DNA from: Chryseobacterium limigenitum
Lineage (GTDB): Bacteria; Bacteroidota; Bacteroidia; Flavobacteriales; Weeksellaceae
Length of the DNA: 64,000 bases
Direction of reading: 5' to 3'
Assembly (NCBI RefSeq): GCF_900114875.1
Contig: NZ_FPKW01000008.1
Span: 113,584 to 177,583, forward strand
Part shown: piece by piece, positions 9,663 through 19,084 of the stretch
How positions within the stretch are numbered: position 1 is the stretch's first letter
Layout of the letters: every line of letters starts with the position of its first letter
Position numbers and translations under genes: made by a program
The notes under the pieces: generated by a model
What the model was told of the DNA's origin: nothing
Seen by the model: the letters and a program-made list of their open reading frames with translations, nothing else
Database searches by the model: none

Positions 9663-10244
9663 ATGAAAGAAGCATACATTCTTGACCAGAATTTCGAAAA
9701 TACAGATTTTGGGAAATCTCCATTGGAAAAAGGTGAATATGAAAACTGTACTTTCCTCAATTGTAATTTTGAATATACAAATCTCTCTGATTTTAAATTT
9801 ACAGACTGTGAGTTCATCGGATGTAACTTAAGCATGGCAAAGCTTTCTAATACTGCTTTTCGCGACGTAATTTTCAAAGGATGTAAAATGTTCGGACTTC
9901 AGTTTAGTGATTGCAATGAATTTGGATTGTCATTTAAATTTGACGAATGTTCTCTTAATAACTCAACCTTTTATAAAACGACAATCAAAAAGACGCTTTT
10001 CAAAAATTCAAAATTAATTGAGGTTGATTTTGAAGAATGTGATCTTTCAAACTCAGTATTTACAAGCTGTGATCTTGCAGGAGCTGTATTTGTGAATGCG
10101 AACCTTGAAAAAGCAGACTTCAGGACTTCTATCAACTATTCCATAGATCCGAATACTAATAAGCTTAAAAAGGCAAAATTCTCACTTTCTGAAGTGCATG
10201 GTCTCTTGTATAAGCTCGATATACAAATAGAGAGAAACAGCTAG
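9663..10244 (+). CDS. pentapeptide repeat protein
   Basis: A 193-residue protein made largely of A(D/N)LXX-type pentapeptide repeats (for example CTFLNCNFEYTNLSDFKFTDC and SNSVFTSCDLAGAVFVNANL), predicted to form a right-handed quadrilateral beta-helix. Some members protect DNA gyrase by mimicking DNA (Qnr, MfpA), but the size class and cysteine-rich repeats alone do not show that function here. It stands alone after the rodA operon. Confidence 0.85.
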   Translation: MKEAYILDQNFENTDFGKSPLEKGEYENCTFLNCNFEYTNLSDFKFTDCEFIGCNLSMAKLSNTAFRDVIFKGCKMFGLQFSDCNEFGLSFKFDECSLNNSTFYKTTIKKTLFKNSKLIEVDFEECDLSNSVFTSCDLAGAVFVNANLEKADFRTSINYSIDPNTNKLKKAKFSLSEVHGLLYKLDIQIERNS

Positions 10245-10353
10245 TTTTAGAAGTTAGATACTAGAAAATAGAAGTTAGTATTAGAGATACTAAAATTTCT
10301 CTTCTCTGAAAAGAATGGATTTCAAATCAACGAAAACCTCATCGACAATAAAA

Positions 10354-10379
10354 AAGCCATCAAAATTTTTGATGGCTTC
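10354..10379. terminator. bidirectional hairpin terminator
   Basis: AAGCCATCAAAA pairs with TTTTGATGGCTT across a one-base centre. It lies between the convergent pentapeptide-repeat gene and the NlpC/P60 gene and can serve both. Confidence 0.75.
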
Positions 10380-10403
10380 ATTATTTAAATCAATTATTTA
10401 AAA

Positions 10404-11114
10404 TTAAAAACTTGTTGCGGTTGTCGCTGTTGTTGCAGCTAGGTTGTTGTAAGCTTCTCCGTTTTCGTTGATTATTCTTTTTGCGAATCTGAACTTAGGT
10501 CCCCAATAAGAATCATTAAGAGAAGAGATCATAACACCTTTTGAAGTGGCTGCATGGATGAATTTGATTTCACCTTCTTCAGAAACACTTTCTACAATAC
10601 CTACGTGAGAAATTCTTCTGCCGTGAGAAAAGAAAATCAAATCTCCTTTCTGAAGGTTTTCTTTCTCGATTTTTTCTCCTTCCTGAGCCTGAGAAGCCGC
10701 TACTCTTGGTAAGCTAAGTCCTGCTGCTGCCCCGAATACAGAAAGCACAAAAGCTGAACAATCTATACCGTTTCTTGTCATTCCTCCATATCTGTAAGGA
10801 GTTCCCAGGTATGTTTCAGCTTCCGTTAGGATATTGTCTATTGTTTTATTGTATTTAACGACTTTAGCAATGCCTGCATTTTTGATAGAATTTTTTGCAT
10901 TTGCTATAGATGCCGCTTTTTCTGCCAGAAAAGAATTGATAAGTCTTTGCTTATCCTGCTCCATTTTGTTGGTATCCAGTGAAGCTAGTTTGGCATCTGT
11001 TTTGTATTCTTTAGAGTAAGTTGCTGGTTTTGAAACTACATAATTTGTAACGCAAGATTGTAGTGAGACTGTAGAAACTAAAGCTACTAAATAAGACAAA
11101 ACTCTTTTCTTCAT
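10404..11114 (-). CDS. NlpC/P60 family lipoprotein endopeptidase
   Basis: Cell-wall cysteine peptidase of the NlpC/P60 family. The N-terminus has a lipoprotein signal (VSLQSC lipobox at about residue 22). The catalytic domain is C-terminal: YRYGGMTRNGIDCSAF (Cys), ISHVGIV (His) and KFIHAAT (third polar residue). A spacer of about 70 residues links the lipid anchor to the domain. A TACTTTTG -7 box lies about 50 bases upstream. It likely cleaves D-Glu-dipeptide bonds in the periplasm. Confidence 0.92.
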   Translation of the reverse strand: MKKRVLSYLVALVSTVSLQSCVTNYVVSKPATYSKEYKTDAKLASLDTNKMEQDKQRLINSFLAEKAASIANAKNSIKNAGIAKVVKYNKTIDNILTEAETYLGTPYRYGGMTRNGIDCSAFVLSVFGAAAGLSLPRVAASQAQEGEKIEKENLQKGDLIFFSHGRRISHVGIVESVSEEGEIKFIHAATSKGVMISSLNDSYWGPKFRFAKRIINENGEAYNNLAATTATTATSF

Positions 11115-11162
11115 ATACATATTTATTACCGTTTTAAAGGGATATTTATTTCAAAAGCCTTA

Positions 11163-11170
11163 CAAAAGTA
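11163..11170 (-). promoter_or_regulatory. -7 promoter box of the NlpC/P60 gene
   Basis: TACTTTTG on the minus strand, 48 bases before the start codon, matches TAnnTTTG. The rest of 11171-11390 holds no gene I can support. Confidence 0.55.
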
Positions 11171-11390
11171 GAGATTCCAAACAAAAGGAGCCCGATATGA
11201 TTATTATCAGGTTCTGCATTTAACATATTTTAACATATTGTTTAGGTATGTTAAAGAAAAACAATCTGCTATGTCCCATTTTTGGTGGATGTGCGGTTTT
11301 TTTTATTAAGATTCTTTAACATAATAATTGATATTTCCTTTATTAATCATAGGTGAGTTTTTAAAACTCCAATTTTCAGACTGTTAACAA

Positions 11391-11426
11391 AACAAAAAAA
11401 ACTCCCCGGAAAAAACCGGAGAGTTT
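11391..11426 (-). terminator. terminator after glutamine synthetase
   Basis: On the minus strand ACTCTCCGG, a T6 loop and CCGGGGAGT form a nine-pair stem (one G-U) followed by a run of T residues. Confidence 0.8.
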
Positions 11427-11450
11427 AACTAATATGGAACTTTACAGATG

Positions 11451-13646
11451 TTATCTTGTAAATAACATTTCTCTATATTTCGTCATTGGCCAAAGCTCAT
11501 CATCAACCATCATTTCTAGATCATCAGAAGCTTCTCTGATCGGATCAAATAATGGAATTACGTTTTTGCAGTAAGTTTCTGCTTGCTTTTGGCTGTCAGA
11601 TGTCGCTTTTGCAGCTTCTCTTGCTTTCATAAGATCCTCAACACCTAATTTAATTTTAGAGATGTTTTCAGAAATTTGAGTAATTAAACTCATTTGTTCT
11701 TTCGCTAATTTCTTGAATTCTTTATCTTCAAAAATTTCCTTAAGACCTTTTACGTTCTCAATTAATCTGTTTTGATAATTTAGAGCAGAAGGAATAATGT
11801 GGTTTCTTGCGATATCGCTTAAAACTCTTGCTTCAATATCAATAACGGTAGAATATTTTTCTAATTTGATCTCGTTTCTAGCTTCAACTTCTCTGTGAGT
11901 GAAAATTCCCATTTCCTCATAAAGATCAACAAACTTCTGATCCATTTCCTGCTTAAGAGCTTCCGGAGTAGTTTTTAAGTTGTTCAATCCTCTTTTTTCA
12001 GCTTCTTTTGCCCAGTCGTCAGAATATCCGTCACCTTCAAACATAATGTTTTTAGACTGCTTGATGTATTCTCTTAGTACATTGAAAATAGCTTCGTCTT
12101 TCTTCAATCCTGTTTCAATTAAAGCATCAACTTCTTTTTTGAAGTCGTTTAATTGTTTTGCAGCAATTGTATTCATTACCGTCATAGATTCTGCGCAGTT
12201 TGCAGAAGAACCTACTGCTCTGATTTCAAATTTATTTCCTGTAAATGCAAATGGAGACGTTCTGTTTCTGTCAGTGTTATCTAATAGAATTTCAGGAATT
12301 TTTCCAACTACATTTAATTTTAGATCTGTTTTTTCGTCCGGAGAAAGTTTTCCTTCAGTTACTTTTTCCAATTCTTCCAATACTCTGAACAACTGACTTC
12401 CGATAAATACAGAAATAATTGCCGGCGGAGCTTCATTAGCCCCTAATCTGTGATCGTTGCTGGCAGAAGCAATACTTGCTCTTAAAAGATCAGCATATTC
12501 ATGAACTGCTTTAATCGCATTAACGAAGAATGTTAAGAACTGTAAGTTTTTCTTAGGATTTTTTCCCGGGCTTAATAAGTTTTCACCTGTATCAGTAGCT
12601 AAAGACCAGTTGTTGTGCTTTCCGCTTCCGTTTACCCCTGCGAATGGTTTTTCGTGGAATAAAATATGGAAATGGTGTCTGTGAGCAATTCTTGCCATAA
12701 CATCCATCAACAAAGAGTTGTGGTCTACTGCAACGTTTACTTCTTCAAACATTGGAGCCAGCTCAAATTGGTTTGGCGCAACCTCATTGTGTCTTGTTGT
12801 TACAGGAATACCCAACTTCATACATTCGATCTCCAATTCTTTCATGAAGTTCATTACTCTTGTAGGAATTGATCCGAAATAATGGTCATCCAACTGCTGT
12901 CCTTTTGCAGGAGAATGTCCTAGCAAAGTTTTTCCTGTTAATACAAGATCCGGGCGAGATTGGTATAATGCAGAGTCAACCAAGAAATATTCTTGCTCCC
13001 AACCTAAAGTAGGAGTTACTTTTGTTACGTTTTTGTCGAAATACTGCATTACGTTTGTTGCAGCTTCATCTACAGCATTCAAAGCTCTTAAAAGAGGTGC
13101 TTTATAATCTAAAGTTTCTCCCGTGTAAGAGATGAAGATTGAAGGAATACAAAGAGTAGTTCCCATAATAAAAGCAGGAGATGTAGGATCCCAAGCAGTA
13201 TATCCTCTAGCTTCGAAAGTATTTCTGATTCCTCCGTTCGGGAAAGAAGATGCATCAGGCTCTTGCTGGATCAACATTCCGCCGCTGAATCTCTCGATTG
13301 CTCTACCACCTTCAATTGGTGTGAAGAAAGAATCGTGCTTTTCTGCAGTACTTCCTGTTAAAGGCTGAAACCAGTGTGTGTAGTGTGTTACTCCTTTGCT
13401 CATTGCCCAATCTTTCATAGCTACTGCTACCTGATCTGCAATTAATCTCTGGATCTTAGTTCCTTTTTTTATAGCATCCATAATAGATTGGAATGCTTCT
13501 TTTGTTAAATATTCTCTCATTGTGTTCTCAGAGAATACATTTTCACAAAATAATTCTGACAATTTCGCAGGAATTTCTACTGAATTATCTTTTCTAAAGT
13601 CCTTGAATGGTAATGTTTCTAATGCTTTAAATCTTAAAGTTGACAT
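11451..13646 (-). CDS. glnN: glutamine synthetase type III (GSIII)
   Basis: ATP-dependent condensation of glutamate and ammonia. The length of 731 residues separates it from the shorter GSI and GSII, and GSIII is the usual Bacteroidota enzyme. Recognisable features are WEQEYFLVD, the ATP/metal region NHNSLLMDVMARIAHRHHF, HEKPFAGVNGSGKHNNWS, and RNRTSPFAFTGNKFEIRAVGSS. A TAAATTTG box lies 23 bases upstream and a strong terminator follows, so it is monocistronic. Confidence 0.95.
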   Translation of the reverse strand: MSTLRFKALETLPFKDFRKDNSVEIPAKLSELFCENVFSENTMREYLTKEAFQSIMDAIKKGTKIQRLIADQVAVAMKDWAMSKGVTHYTHWFQPLTGSTAEKHDSFFTPIEGGRAIERFSGGMLIQQEPDASSFPNGGIRNTFEARGYTAWDPTSPAFIMGTTLCIPSIFISYTGETLDYKAPLLRALNAVDEAATNVMQYFDKNVTKVTPTLGWEQEYFLVDSALYQSRPDLVLTGKTLLGHSPAKGQQLDDHYFGSIPTRVMNFMKELEIECMKLGIPVTTRHNEVAPNQFELAPMFEEVNVAVDHNSLLMDVMARIAHRHHFHILFHEKPFAGVNGSGKHNNWSLATDTGENLLSPGKNPKKNLQFLTFFVNAIKAVHEYADLLRASIASASNDHRLGANEAPPAIISVFIGSQLFRVLEELEKVTEGKLSPDEKTDLKLNVVGKIPEILLDNTDRNRTSPFAFTGNKFEIRAVGSSANCAESMTVMNTIAAKQLNDFKKEVDALIETGLKKDEAIFNVLREYIKQSKNIMFEGDGYSDDWAKEAEKRGLNNLKTTPEALKQEMDQKFVDLYEEMGIFTHREVEARNEIKLEKYSTVIDIEARVLSDIARNHIIPSALNYQNRLIENVKGLKEIFEDKEFKKLAKEQMSLITQISENISKIKLGVEDLMKAREAAKATSDSQKQAETYCKNVIPLFDPIREASDDLEMMVDDELWPMTKYREMLFTR

Positions 13647-13668
13647 ATTAAGGTTGTATTTTGTGGGG

Positions 13669-13676
13669 CAAATTTA
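13669..13676 (-). promoter_or_regulatory. -7 promoter box of glutamine synthetase
   Basis: TAAATTTG on the minus strand, 22 bases upstream of the start codon, exact match to TAnnTTTG. Confidence 0.55.
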
Positions 13677-13838
13677 CAAAAAAAATGAATTGAAAACATT
13701 TTTACCCTGATTTTTTTAGGGGTGTCTGCAAAATTTATTAAAATTTAAACAATAATTTAAACTTTTAGCCCCATCAAATCCTTATTATGTTAAGTGGTTT
13801 GTTAAAAGATACTTAAAATAAGTTGAGGAGAGATTTCG

Positions 13839-13846
13839 TATATTTG
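13839..13846 (+). promoter_or_regulatory. -7 promoter box of the DUF6909-like gene
   Basis: TATATTTG, an exact TAnnTTTG match, ends 15 bases before the chosen ATG at 13862. It argues against an upstream in-frame start that would fall inside the promoter. Confidence 0.55.
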
Positions 13847-13861
13847 TGTGAAATTTATTTT

Positions 13862-15550
13862 ATGACAAATTCTAGAGCAAGAGAAACAACAGAGGCAATT
13901 GAAAGACTATACATCTCTATGAGACATTTATTTTATAGAGGATTTTTCAAGCCTGGTGGTGTTTCTGGAGAAAGTATTAGAAGTTTGTTGAAAACAATCA
14001 ATCCTGAAATTTATGGTACCATGAATGTTCCAAACAAATTGGAGCTAGATGGTTTGATGTATGTTTTAGACAGACTTCCGGAGGGAATTGAGGAATGTGC
14101 TTTTATTCATCTTACATCAGATGAGGGTTTTGATAAAGGAAGTTTCGAACCAATTGTACCCAAAAAGAGAAGAAGAAACTGTTACAGAATAGATGAACAC
14201 CAGATGAATATTGAAGTTCTTTTGGGACGTTCTGAGATCTATGACATTCTTACTCACTTAACATTCTTATTTATAGAAGCGGACAAGATCCGTAATCTTG
14301 CCTTCATTCAGGACGAAAACTGGAAGCCGACACGTGCTTTCAAAATTATCGAAGAAGTAGTAAAAGGCGAAAAACAATTCACAAGAAAAGAAAAGGAGGT
14401 TGCTCTTATTCACCTATCTTCTTTAATAGGAAGAACTTTTGATGAAACGTTGAGAGCTTACAACACTTTCGGAGATGATCATAATCCAGACCGTTTGTTT
14501 AAGATCATCTATAACTTAGGAAAAGTAAGTTTAGAAGATGCAAAGCAAAGCAGAGAAAGAGAAATTCATTTCAGTGCGATATTAAAGGAAAGAGTAGGTC
14601 ACCATTATTTTGGTGAAAAATGGGCCAATAAAGTGAAAGAAGTTTTATTTGAAAATGATCTTCACATGCGTCCGCTACATATTATTTCTGCGAATATGCA
14701 CTCGGTGAAGAATATGCTGTACGGAAATGATGCTCTGAAGAAAAAAGATCACAAAGAAGTAGACTATAAAATGTACGGAGATATTTCCGACAAGAAAGAG
14801 CTTCGTGATAAGGTTTCAAAATATGCACTAGACCAGGGTTTAATTTATATTGATGATAAAAGCGGAAGTAATATCGATGTTCAGATCATTGATTTGAGCA
14901 AAACAGAACTTAAAAACACACCGTTCGGTCATATTAAATATGGCGGAGATGATGTAATTATGGTTTTCGATTATGCTTTCGGAGAACAGGCTTTTGAGGT
15001 GATGGATGAGTTATTAAGACCTTTCGAACAAAAAGGAGAGGTTTATATGATGAAAGTGAAATCTGTCTCTATCATGGGTAAAGCCGGAATTTTAGAAGGT
15101 GCAAAAGGAGACATCATGATCCCAACTTCTCATATTTTTGAAGGAACTGCAGACAATTATCCTTTTGAAAACGCTTTGAAACTGGATGATTTTAAAGATG
15201 ATGAATTAAAAGCTTTTGAAGGAACGATGATCACTGTTTTAGGAACATCACTTCAAAACAGAGATATTTTATCATATTTCATGCATACTTCTTGGAAGGC
15301 AATCGGACTGGAAATGGAAGGAGCGCATTACCAGAAAGCAATTCAGGTGGCGTCTAAAATCAGACATCACATTGCACCGGATCTTTTTGTTTGTTATGCT
15401 TATTATGCTTCGGATAATCCTTTGGAAACGGGAAGTACATTATCTTCAGGAGGTTTAGGACTTACAGGTGTAAAACCAACGTATCTGATTACATTGAAAA
15501 TTTTAGAAAAGATCTTAGAAAGCGGTAAAAAATTACCGGCTAAAAAATAA
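13862..15550 (+). CDS. conserved Bacteroidota protein, DUF6909-like
   Basis: A 562-residue protein without signal peptide or membrane segments, probably cytosolic. I recall this family as DUF6909 from Bacteroidota genomes; no function is known to me. The C-terminal third (EMEGAHYQKAIQVASKI, ASDNPLETGSTLSSGG) has the look of a nucleoside phosphorylase-like fold, in which EMEG precedes a substrate-binding Glu. That is only a suggestion from motif shape. Monocistronic, with its own promoter and terminator. Confidence 0.7.
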   Translation: MTNSRARETTEAIERLYISMRHLFYRGFFKPGGVSGESIRSLLKTINPEIYGTMNVPNKLELDGLMYVLDRLPEGIEECAFIHLTSDEGFDKGSFEPIVPKKRRRNCYRIDEHQMNIEVLLGRSEIYDILTHLTFLFIEADKIRNLAFIQDENWKPTRAFKIIEEVVKGEKQFTRKEKEVALIHLSSLIGRTFDETLRAYNTFGDDHNPDRLFKIIYNLGKVSLEDAKQSREREIHFSAILKERVGHHYFGEKWANKVKEVLFENDLHMRPLHIISANMHSVKNMLYGNDALKKKDHKEVDYKMYGDISDKKELRDKVSKYALDQGLIYIDDKSGSNIDVQIIDLSKTELKNTPFGHIKYGGDDVIMVFDYAFGEQAFEVMDELLRPFEQKGEVYMMKVKSVSIMGKAGILEGAKGDIMIPTSHIFEGTADNYPFENALKLDDFKDDELKAFEGTMITVLGTSLQNRDILSYFMHTSWKAIGLEMEGAHYQKAIQVASKIRHHIAPDLFVCYAYYASDNPLETGSTLSSGGLGLTGVKPTYLITLKILEKILESGKKLPAKK

Positions 15551-15572
15551 TTTTGATTCTACATTAAATATC

Positions 15573-15605
15573 AACCTCAAGTGTTCTGCATTTGAGGTTT
15601 TTTTA
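15573..15605 (+). terminator. terminator after the DUF6909-like gene
   Basis: AACCTCAAGTG and CATTTGAGGTT form a hairpin around TTCTG, followed by T6. Confidence 0.8.
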
Positions 15606-15612
15606 TATTCTT

Positions 15613-15694
15613 TAAACACAAATAACACTAATTTTTTCACGAATAGCACGAATTATATTTGTGTTTAGAAAATTGTGCTTTTTCATTTGTGTTT
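15613..15694. repeat. intergenic repeat with AAACACAAAT ends
   Basis: AAACACAAAT at 15613 is the exact inverse of ATTTGTGTTT at 15657 and again at 15685, enclosing AT-rich sequence with CACTAATTTTTTCAC. A related element occurs at 16209-16288 on the other side of the DinB-like gene. Confidence 0.55.
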
Positions 15695-15727
15695 AAGAAA
15701 ACTTTATCTTTAAAAAAATTAAAAATA

Positions 15728-16198
15728 ATGAGTTCTGTTTTACAATTATCAAAAAGATTCAGAGAAGTTTTGCTTGATGGTTTCTGGATCGCAAATACCA
15801 ATTTTAAAGATCAGCTTAAAGATGTAACCTGGGAACAGGCAACAACAAAAGTAGGTTCTTTGAATACGATTGCAATGCTTACTTTTCATATTCATTATTA
15901 TATTGCAGGACTTATCAATGTATTCGAAGGCGGGGATCTTGAGATTAAAGATAAATATAGTTTTGACCTTCCTCCAATTGAATTTCAGGAGCAATGGGTA
16001 GAGTTATTAAATCAATTATGGATTGATTCTGAAAAGTTTGCAACATTATTAGAACAAATGGCAGATTCTAAAATGGATGAAATTTTTGTCGATGAAAAAT
16101 ACGGGACCTATCTTAGAAATATTGATGGAATGATCGAGCATTCTTATTATCATTTGGGGCAGATTGCTTTGATTAAAAAGCTGTTGAAAGATAGATGA
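15728..16198 (+). CDS. DinB-like four-helix protein (DUF1572/DinB superfamily)
   Basis: A 156-residue predicted four-helix bundle. Candidate metal-ligand histidines are in LTFHIHYYIAGL and the C-terminal EHSYYHLGQIALIKKLL, the usual DinB layout of one early His and a later HxxxH. Many DinB-like proteins are thiol-dependent transferases; the substrate here is unknown. The start MSSVLQLSKRF is chosen because the upstream in-frame codons fall in the repeat element. Confidence 0.75.
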   Translation: MSSVLQLSKRFREVLLDGFWIANTNFKDQLKDVTWEQATTKVGSLNTIAMLTFHIHYYIAGLINVFEGGDLEIKDKYSFDLPPIEFQEQWVELLNQLWIDSEKFATLLEQMADSKMDEIFVDEKYGTYLRNIDGMIEHSYYHLGQIALIKKLLKDR

Positions 16199-16208
16199 GT
16201 TTTATTTT

Positions 16209-16288
16209 CAAACACAAATGTCACTATTTTTTTCACTAATATTGATTGTGTTTGAAATTGTGAATTCATTTGTGATATTAGTGTTTAA
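16209..16288. repeat. intergenic repeat, second copy
   Basis: Begins AAACACAAATGTCACTA and ends with the inverse-type sequence ATTTGTGATATTAGTGTTT, resembling the element at 15613-15694. Together they bracket the DinB-like gene. Confidence 0.5.
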
Positions 16289-16408
16289 GTATTTAACAAA
16301 TCCTATTAAAATCAATCTAAAACCATATCAAACAAAATAAAGCCTCAACATAACTCCATTTTTTAGGTCTTATTTTAATTACTTATCTTTAAAAAAATTA
16401 AATTTTAA

Positions 16409-18250
16409 ATGAAAAAATCGGTTGCAATCCTATTTGCATTTATCATTTCTCAATTTCAGGCACAGCAGACGCCTTATTATCAGCAGGCTGCGAAGTACAA
16501 GATGGATATTGATGTTAATGCGGAAAAATTTACTTATCAGGGAAATCAAACTTTAGAATATACCAACAACTCTCCGGACGAACTGAACGTGGTGTATTTC
16601 CACTTATACTGGAATGCTTTTAAACCTAATTCAATGATGGATCAAAGAGTAGCCAGCCAGGGTAAAAATGGTGACTCAAGATTGCAAAAAGATGGCATTT
16701 CAAGATTGGCTTCTATCCCGAAAAGTGAAGAAGGCGCTCAAAATATTCACTGGATCAAACAAAACGGACAAAACCTTAAGTTTGAAATTCAGGAAACGAT
16801 CATGAAGGTATATTTGGCAGAACCAATTAAGCCAAATTCTACAACCAATTTCACAATGGAATGGGATGCGGTGATACCTCAGCAAATCAGAAGAAGTGGA
16901 AGAAACAATAAAGAAGGCGTTGATATGACCATGACGCAATGGTATCCTAAAATTTCGGAATACGATTATGACGGATGGGCTACTTTTGATTATTTGGGAA
17001 GAGAATTTCATGCACCGTTCTCAGACTTTGATGTGACAATTAAAATCAATAAAGATTATGTGATCGGAGCAGGCGGAATCCTTGAAAATCCGACAGAAGT
17101 AAAAGGTTATGATGCTAATGCAAAGATCAAAACCGAAAAAGATAAAAAAGCAATCTGGAGATGGACGGCTAAAAACATGCTCGATTTTGCTTGGAGTGCA
17201 GACAGAGACTATGTTGTAAAAAGCTTTGATGTTCCGGAAGGTCCAAAAGTTTTCTTGGTTTATCAAAACAATGACAAAACAAAGGCTTGGGAAGAAGCTC
17301 CGGCTTATCTTACAAAATATTTCCAGATCATGAATGCTCATTTCGGGAAATATGTATATCCAACTTACGCTTTCATCCAGGGTGGGGACGGCGGAATGGA
17401 GTACGGGATGTGTACCATGATTTTAGGTGAAGCTAAAAATATTAAAGATCTAATGGGATTAATGGCTCACGAAGGAGCTCACTCGTGGTATCAGCAAATG
17501 TTGGCGACTAATGAATCGATGCGTCCGTGGATGGATGAAGGATTTACAAGTTATGCGGAAGAATACACTATGCATCAGTTATTTCCGGAAGAGTTGCCGA
17601 ATCCTTTTGTTGAAAGGTTAGATGCTTACAGAAAATTCCTTGAAAAGAAGATTGAAGAACCTGCAGTTTGGTTAGGTGATCATCATGATAACGGAACTTC
17701 TTATACTTATTCTACTTATGTGAAAGGAGAATTATATTTGGTTGAATTAGGCTACATCATCGGTGAACAGAATCTAGCTGAAACCTTGAAACAATACTAC
17801 GATCAATGGAGTATGAAGCATCCTACTGACAGAGATTTTCTTCACATTGCACAGAAAGTTTCAGGAATGGATCTGAAATGGTTCCATCACTATTGGATCA
17901 AAACCACCAAAACGATTGATTACGGAATTAAGGATGTAAAATACGACGCAAAATCTACAACGATTACTTTGGTTAATAACGGACAGGTTCCGATGCCGAT
18001 CGATTTCAGTGTAATGACAACGGATAAAAAGATTGTTACGTACCAAATTCCAACGAATCTTACCCACACCTGGAAATCAAAAGATGCTTATGGTGATTTC
18101 AAAACCGTAGCGTATTGGCCTTTTACGCAGAAAGAATATACGTTAACAATTCCTTACACAAAGTCTCAATTATCTGTTCTGGGAATAGATTTCAGTCAGA
18201 GAATTGCAGATGTGAATATGGAAGATAACTTTTTAGAAGTAAAACCGTAA
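16409..18250 (+). CDS. secreted M1 family metallopeptidase (aminopeptidase N-like)
   Basis: 613-residue gluzincin. Signal peptide at residues 1-18 (ends FQAQ), then an N-terminal beta-saddle domain and a catalytic domain with LMAHEGAHSWYQQML (HExxH zinc site) and WMDEGFTSYAEEY (third ligand Glu). EYGMCTM occupies the position of the GxMEN substrate motif (GGMEYGMC), a common variant in Bacteroidota. It probably trims peptides in the periplasm. Monocistronic. Confidence 0.92.
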   Translation: MKKSVAILFAFIISQFQAQQTPYYQQAAKYKMDIDVNAEKFTYQGNQTLEYTNNSPDELNVVYFHLYWNAFKPNSMMDQRVASQGKNGDSRLQKDGISRLASIPKSEEGAQNIHWIKQNGQNLKFEIQETIMKVYLAEPIKPNSTTNFTMEWDAVIPQQIRRSGRNNKEGVDMTMTQWYPKISEYDYDGWATFDYLGREFHAPFSDFDVTIKINKDYVIGAGGILENPTEVKGYDANAKIKTEKDKKAIWRWTAKNMLDFAWSADRDYVVKSFDVPEGPKVFLVYQNNDKTKAWEEAPAYLTKYFQIMNAHFGKYVYPTYAFIQGGDGGMEYGMCTMILGEAKNIKDLMGLMAHEGAHSWYQQMLATNESMRPWMDEGFTSYAEEYTMHQLFPEELPNPFVERLDAYRKFLEKKIEEPAVWLGDHHDNGTSYTYSTYVKGELYLVELGYIIGEQNLAETLKQYYDQWSMKHPTDRDFLHIAQKVSGMDLKWFHHYWIKTTKTIDYGIKDVKYDAKSTTITLVNNGQVPMPIDFSVMTTDKKIVTYQIPTNLTHTWKSKDAYGDFKTVAYWPFTQKEYTLTIPYTKSQLSVLGIDFSQRIADVNMEDNFLEVKP

Positions 18251-18265
18251 AAAATGTAATATTAT

Positions 18266-18300
18266 AAAGGAGTGTTGGAAAATACTCCTTTTATTTTTTA
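18266..18300 (+). terminator. terminator after the M1 peptidase
   Basis: AAAGGAGT pairs with ACTCCTTT around a ten-base loop, followed by TTATTTTTT. Confidence 0.75.
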
Positions 18301-18325
18301 TAAATTTGAAATTATTTTTAAATAA

Positions 18326-19084
18326 ATGAATTCAATCGTAATCAACGTAGGAAACAGCAATATCAGATTTGGTCTTTTTGATGATGACAACTGTGATATT
18401 TCGTGGGTGATCAATACAAAACCTTACAGAACGGCAGACGAGCTTTATGCTCAGATGTTGATGCTGTATCAGACCTATAAAGTGGAGCCAAAAGACATCA
18501 CTAAAGTCATTATAGGATCGGTTGTTCCTCAGCTTACTAAAGTGATAAGTTCTGCGATAAAAAAGATCCATGGGATCGCTCCTGTGATTGTTGACAGAAG
18601 TACTCCTTCAGGCGTTCAGGCAAAATCTAAGCAGATGGGAACGGATATTTATGCCAATCTTGTTGCTGCTCACAATTTGTATCCGGACAGAAAGAAAATC
18701 ATCATAGACTTCGGTACAGCTCTTACGGCAAGTTGCGTTACGGAAATAGGTGAAACTTTGGGCGTAATTATCGCTCCGGGAATTATTACAGCATTGAATT
18801 CTTTAATCAGCCAAACGGCTCAGCTTCCTGAGATCGAATTAAAGAAGCCAAAAACCGTTTTAGGATTGGATACTGTAACCTGTATGCAAAGCGGGATGGT
18901 TTACGGGTTTTTAGGAATGGTAGAAGGTTTTATTGACCGAATTAATGATGAGGTGAATGACGATTGTTTTGTGATCGCAACCGGTGGCGTTTCGCACGTT
19001 TACAAGCCTTTGACAGATAAAATACATATCACGGACCGACTTCATACCCTGAAAGGATTATACTTTTTAGGAAAAGATTTATAA
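18326..19084 (+). CDS. coaX: type III pantothenate kinase
   Basis: Phosphorylates pantothenate in the first step of coenzyme A synthesis. The ASKHA-fold motifs are NVGNSNIRFGLF (phosphate 1), MGTDIYANLVAAH (GTDR-like pantothenate motif), IIDFGTALTAS (catalytic Asp) and VIATGGVSHVY. The length of 252 is normal. Its stop overlaps the GNAT start by one base (TAATG). Confidence 0.94.
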   Translation: MNSIVINVGNSNIRFGLFDDDNCDISWVINTKPYRTADELYAQMLMLYQTYKVEPKDITKVIIGSVVPQLTKVISSAIKKIHGIAPVIVDRSTPSGVQAKSKQMGTDIYANLVAAHNLYPDRKKIIIDFGTALTASCVTEIGETLGVIIAPGIITALNSLISQTAQLPEIELKKPKTVLGLDTVTCMQSGMVYGFLGMVEGFIDRINDEVNDDCFVIATGGVSHVYKPLTDKIHITDRLHTLKGLYFLGKDL

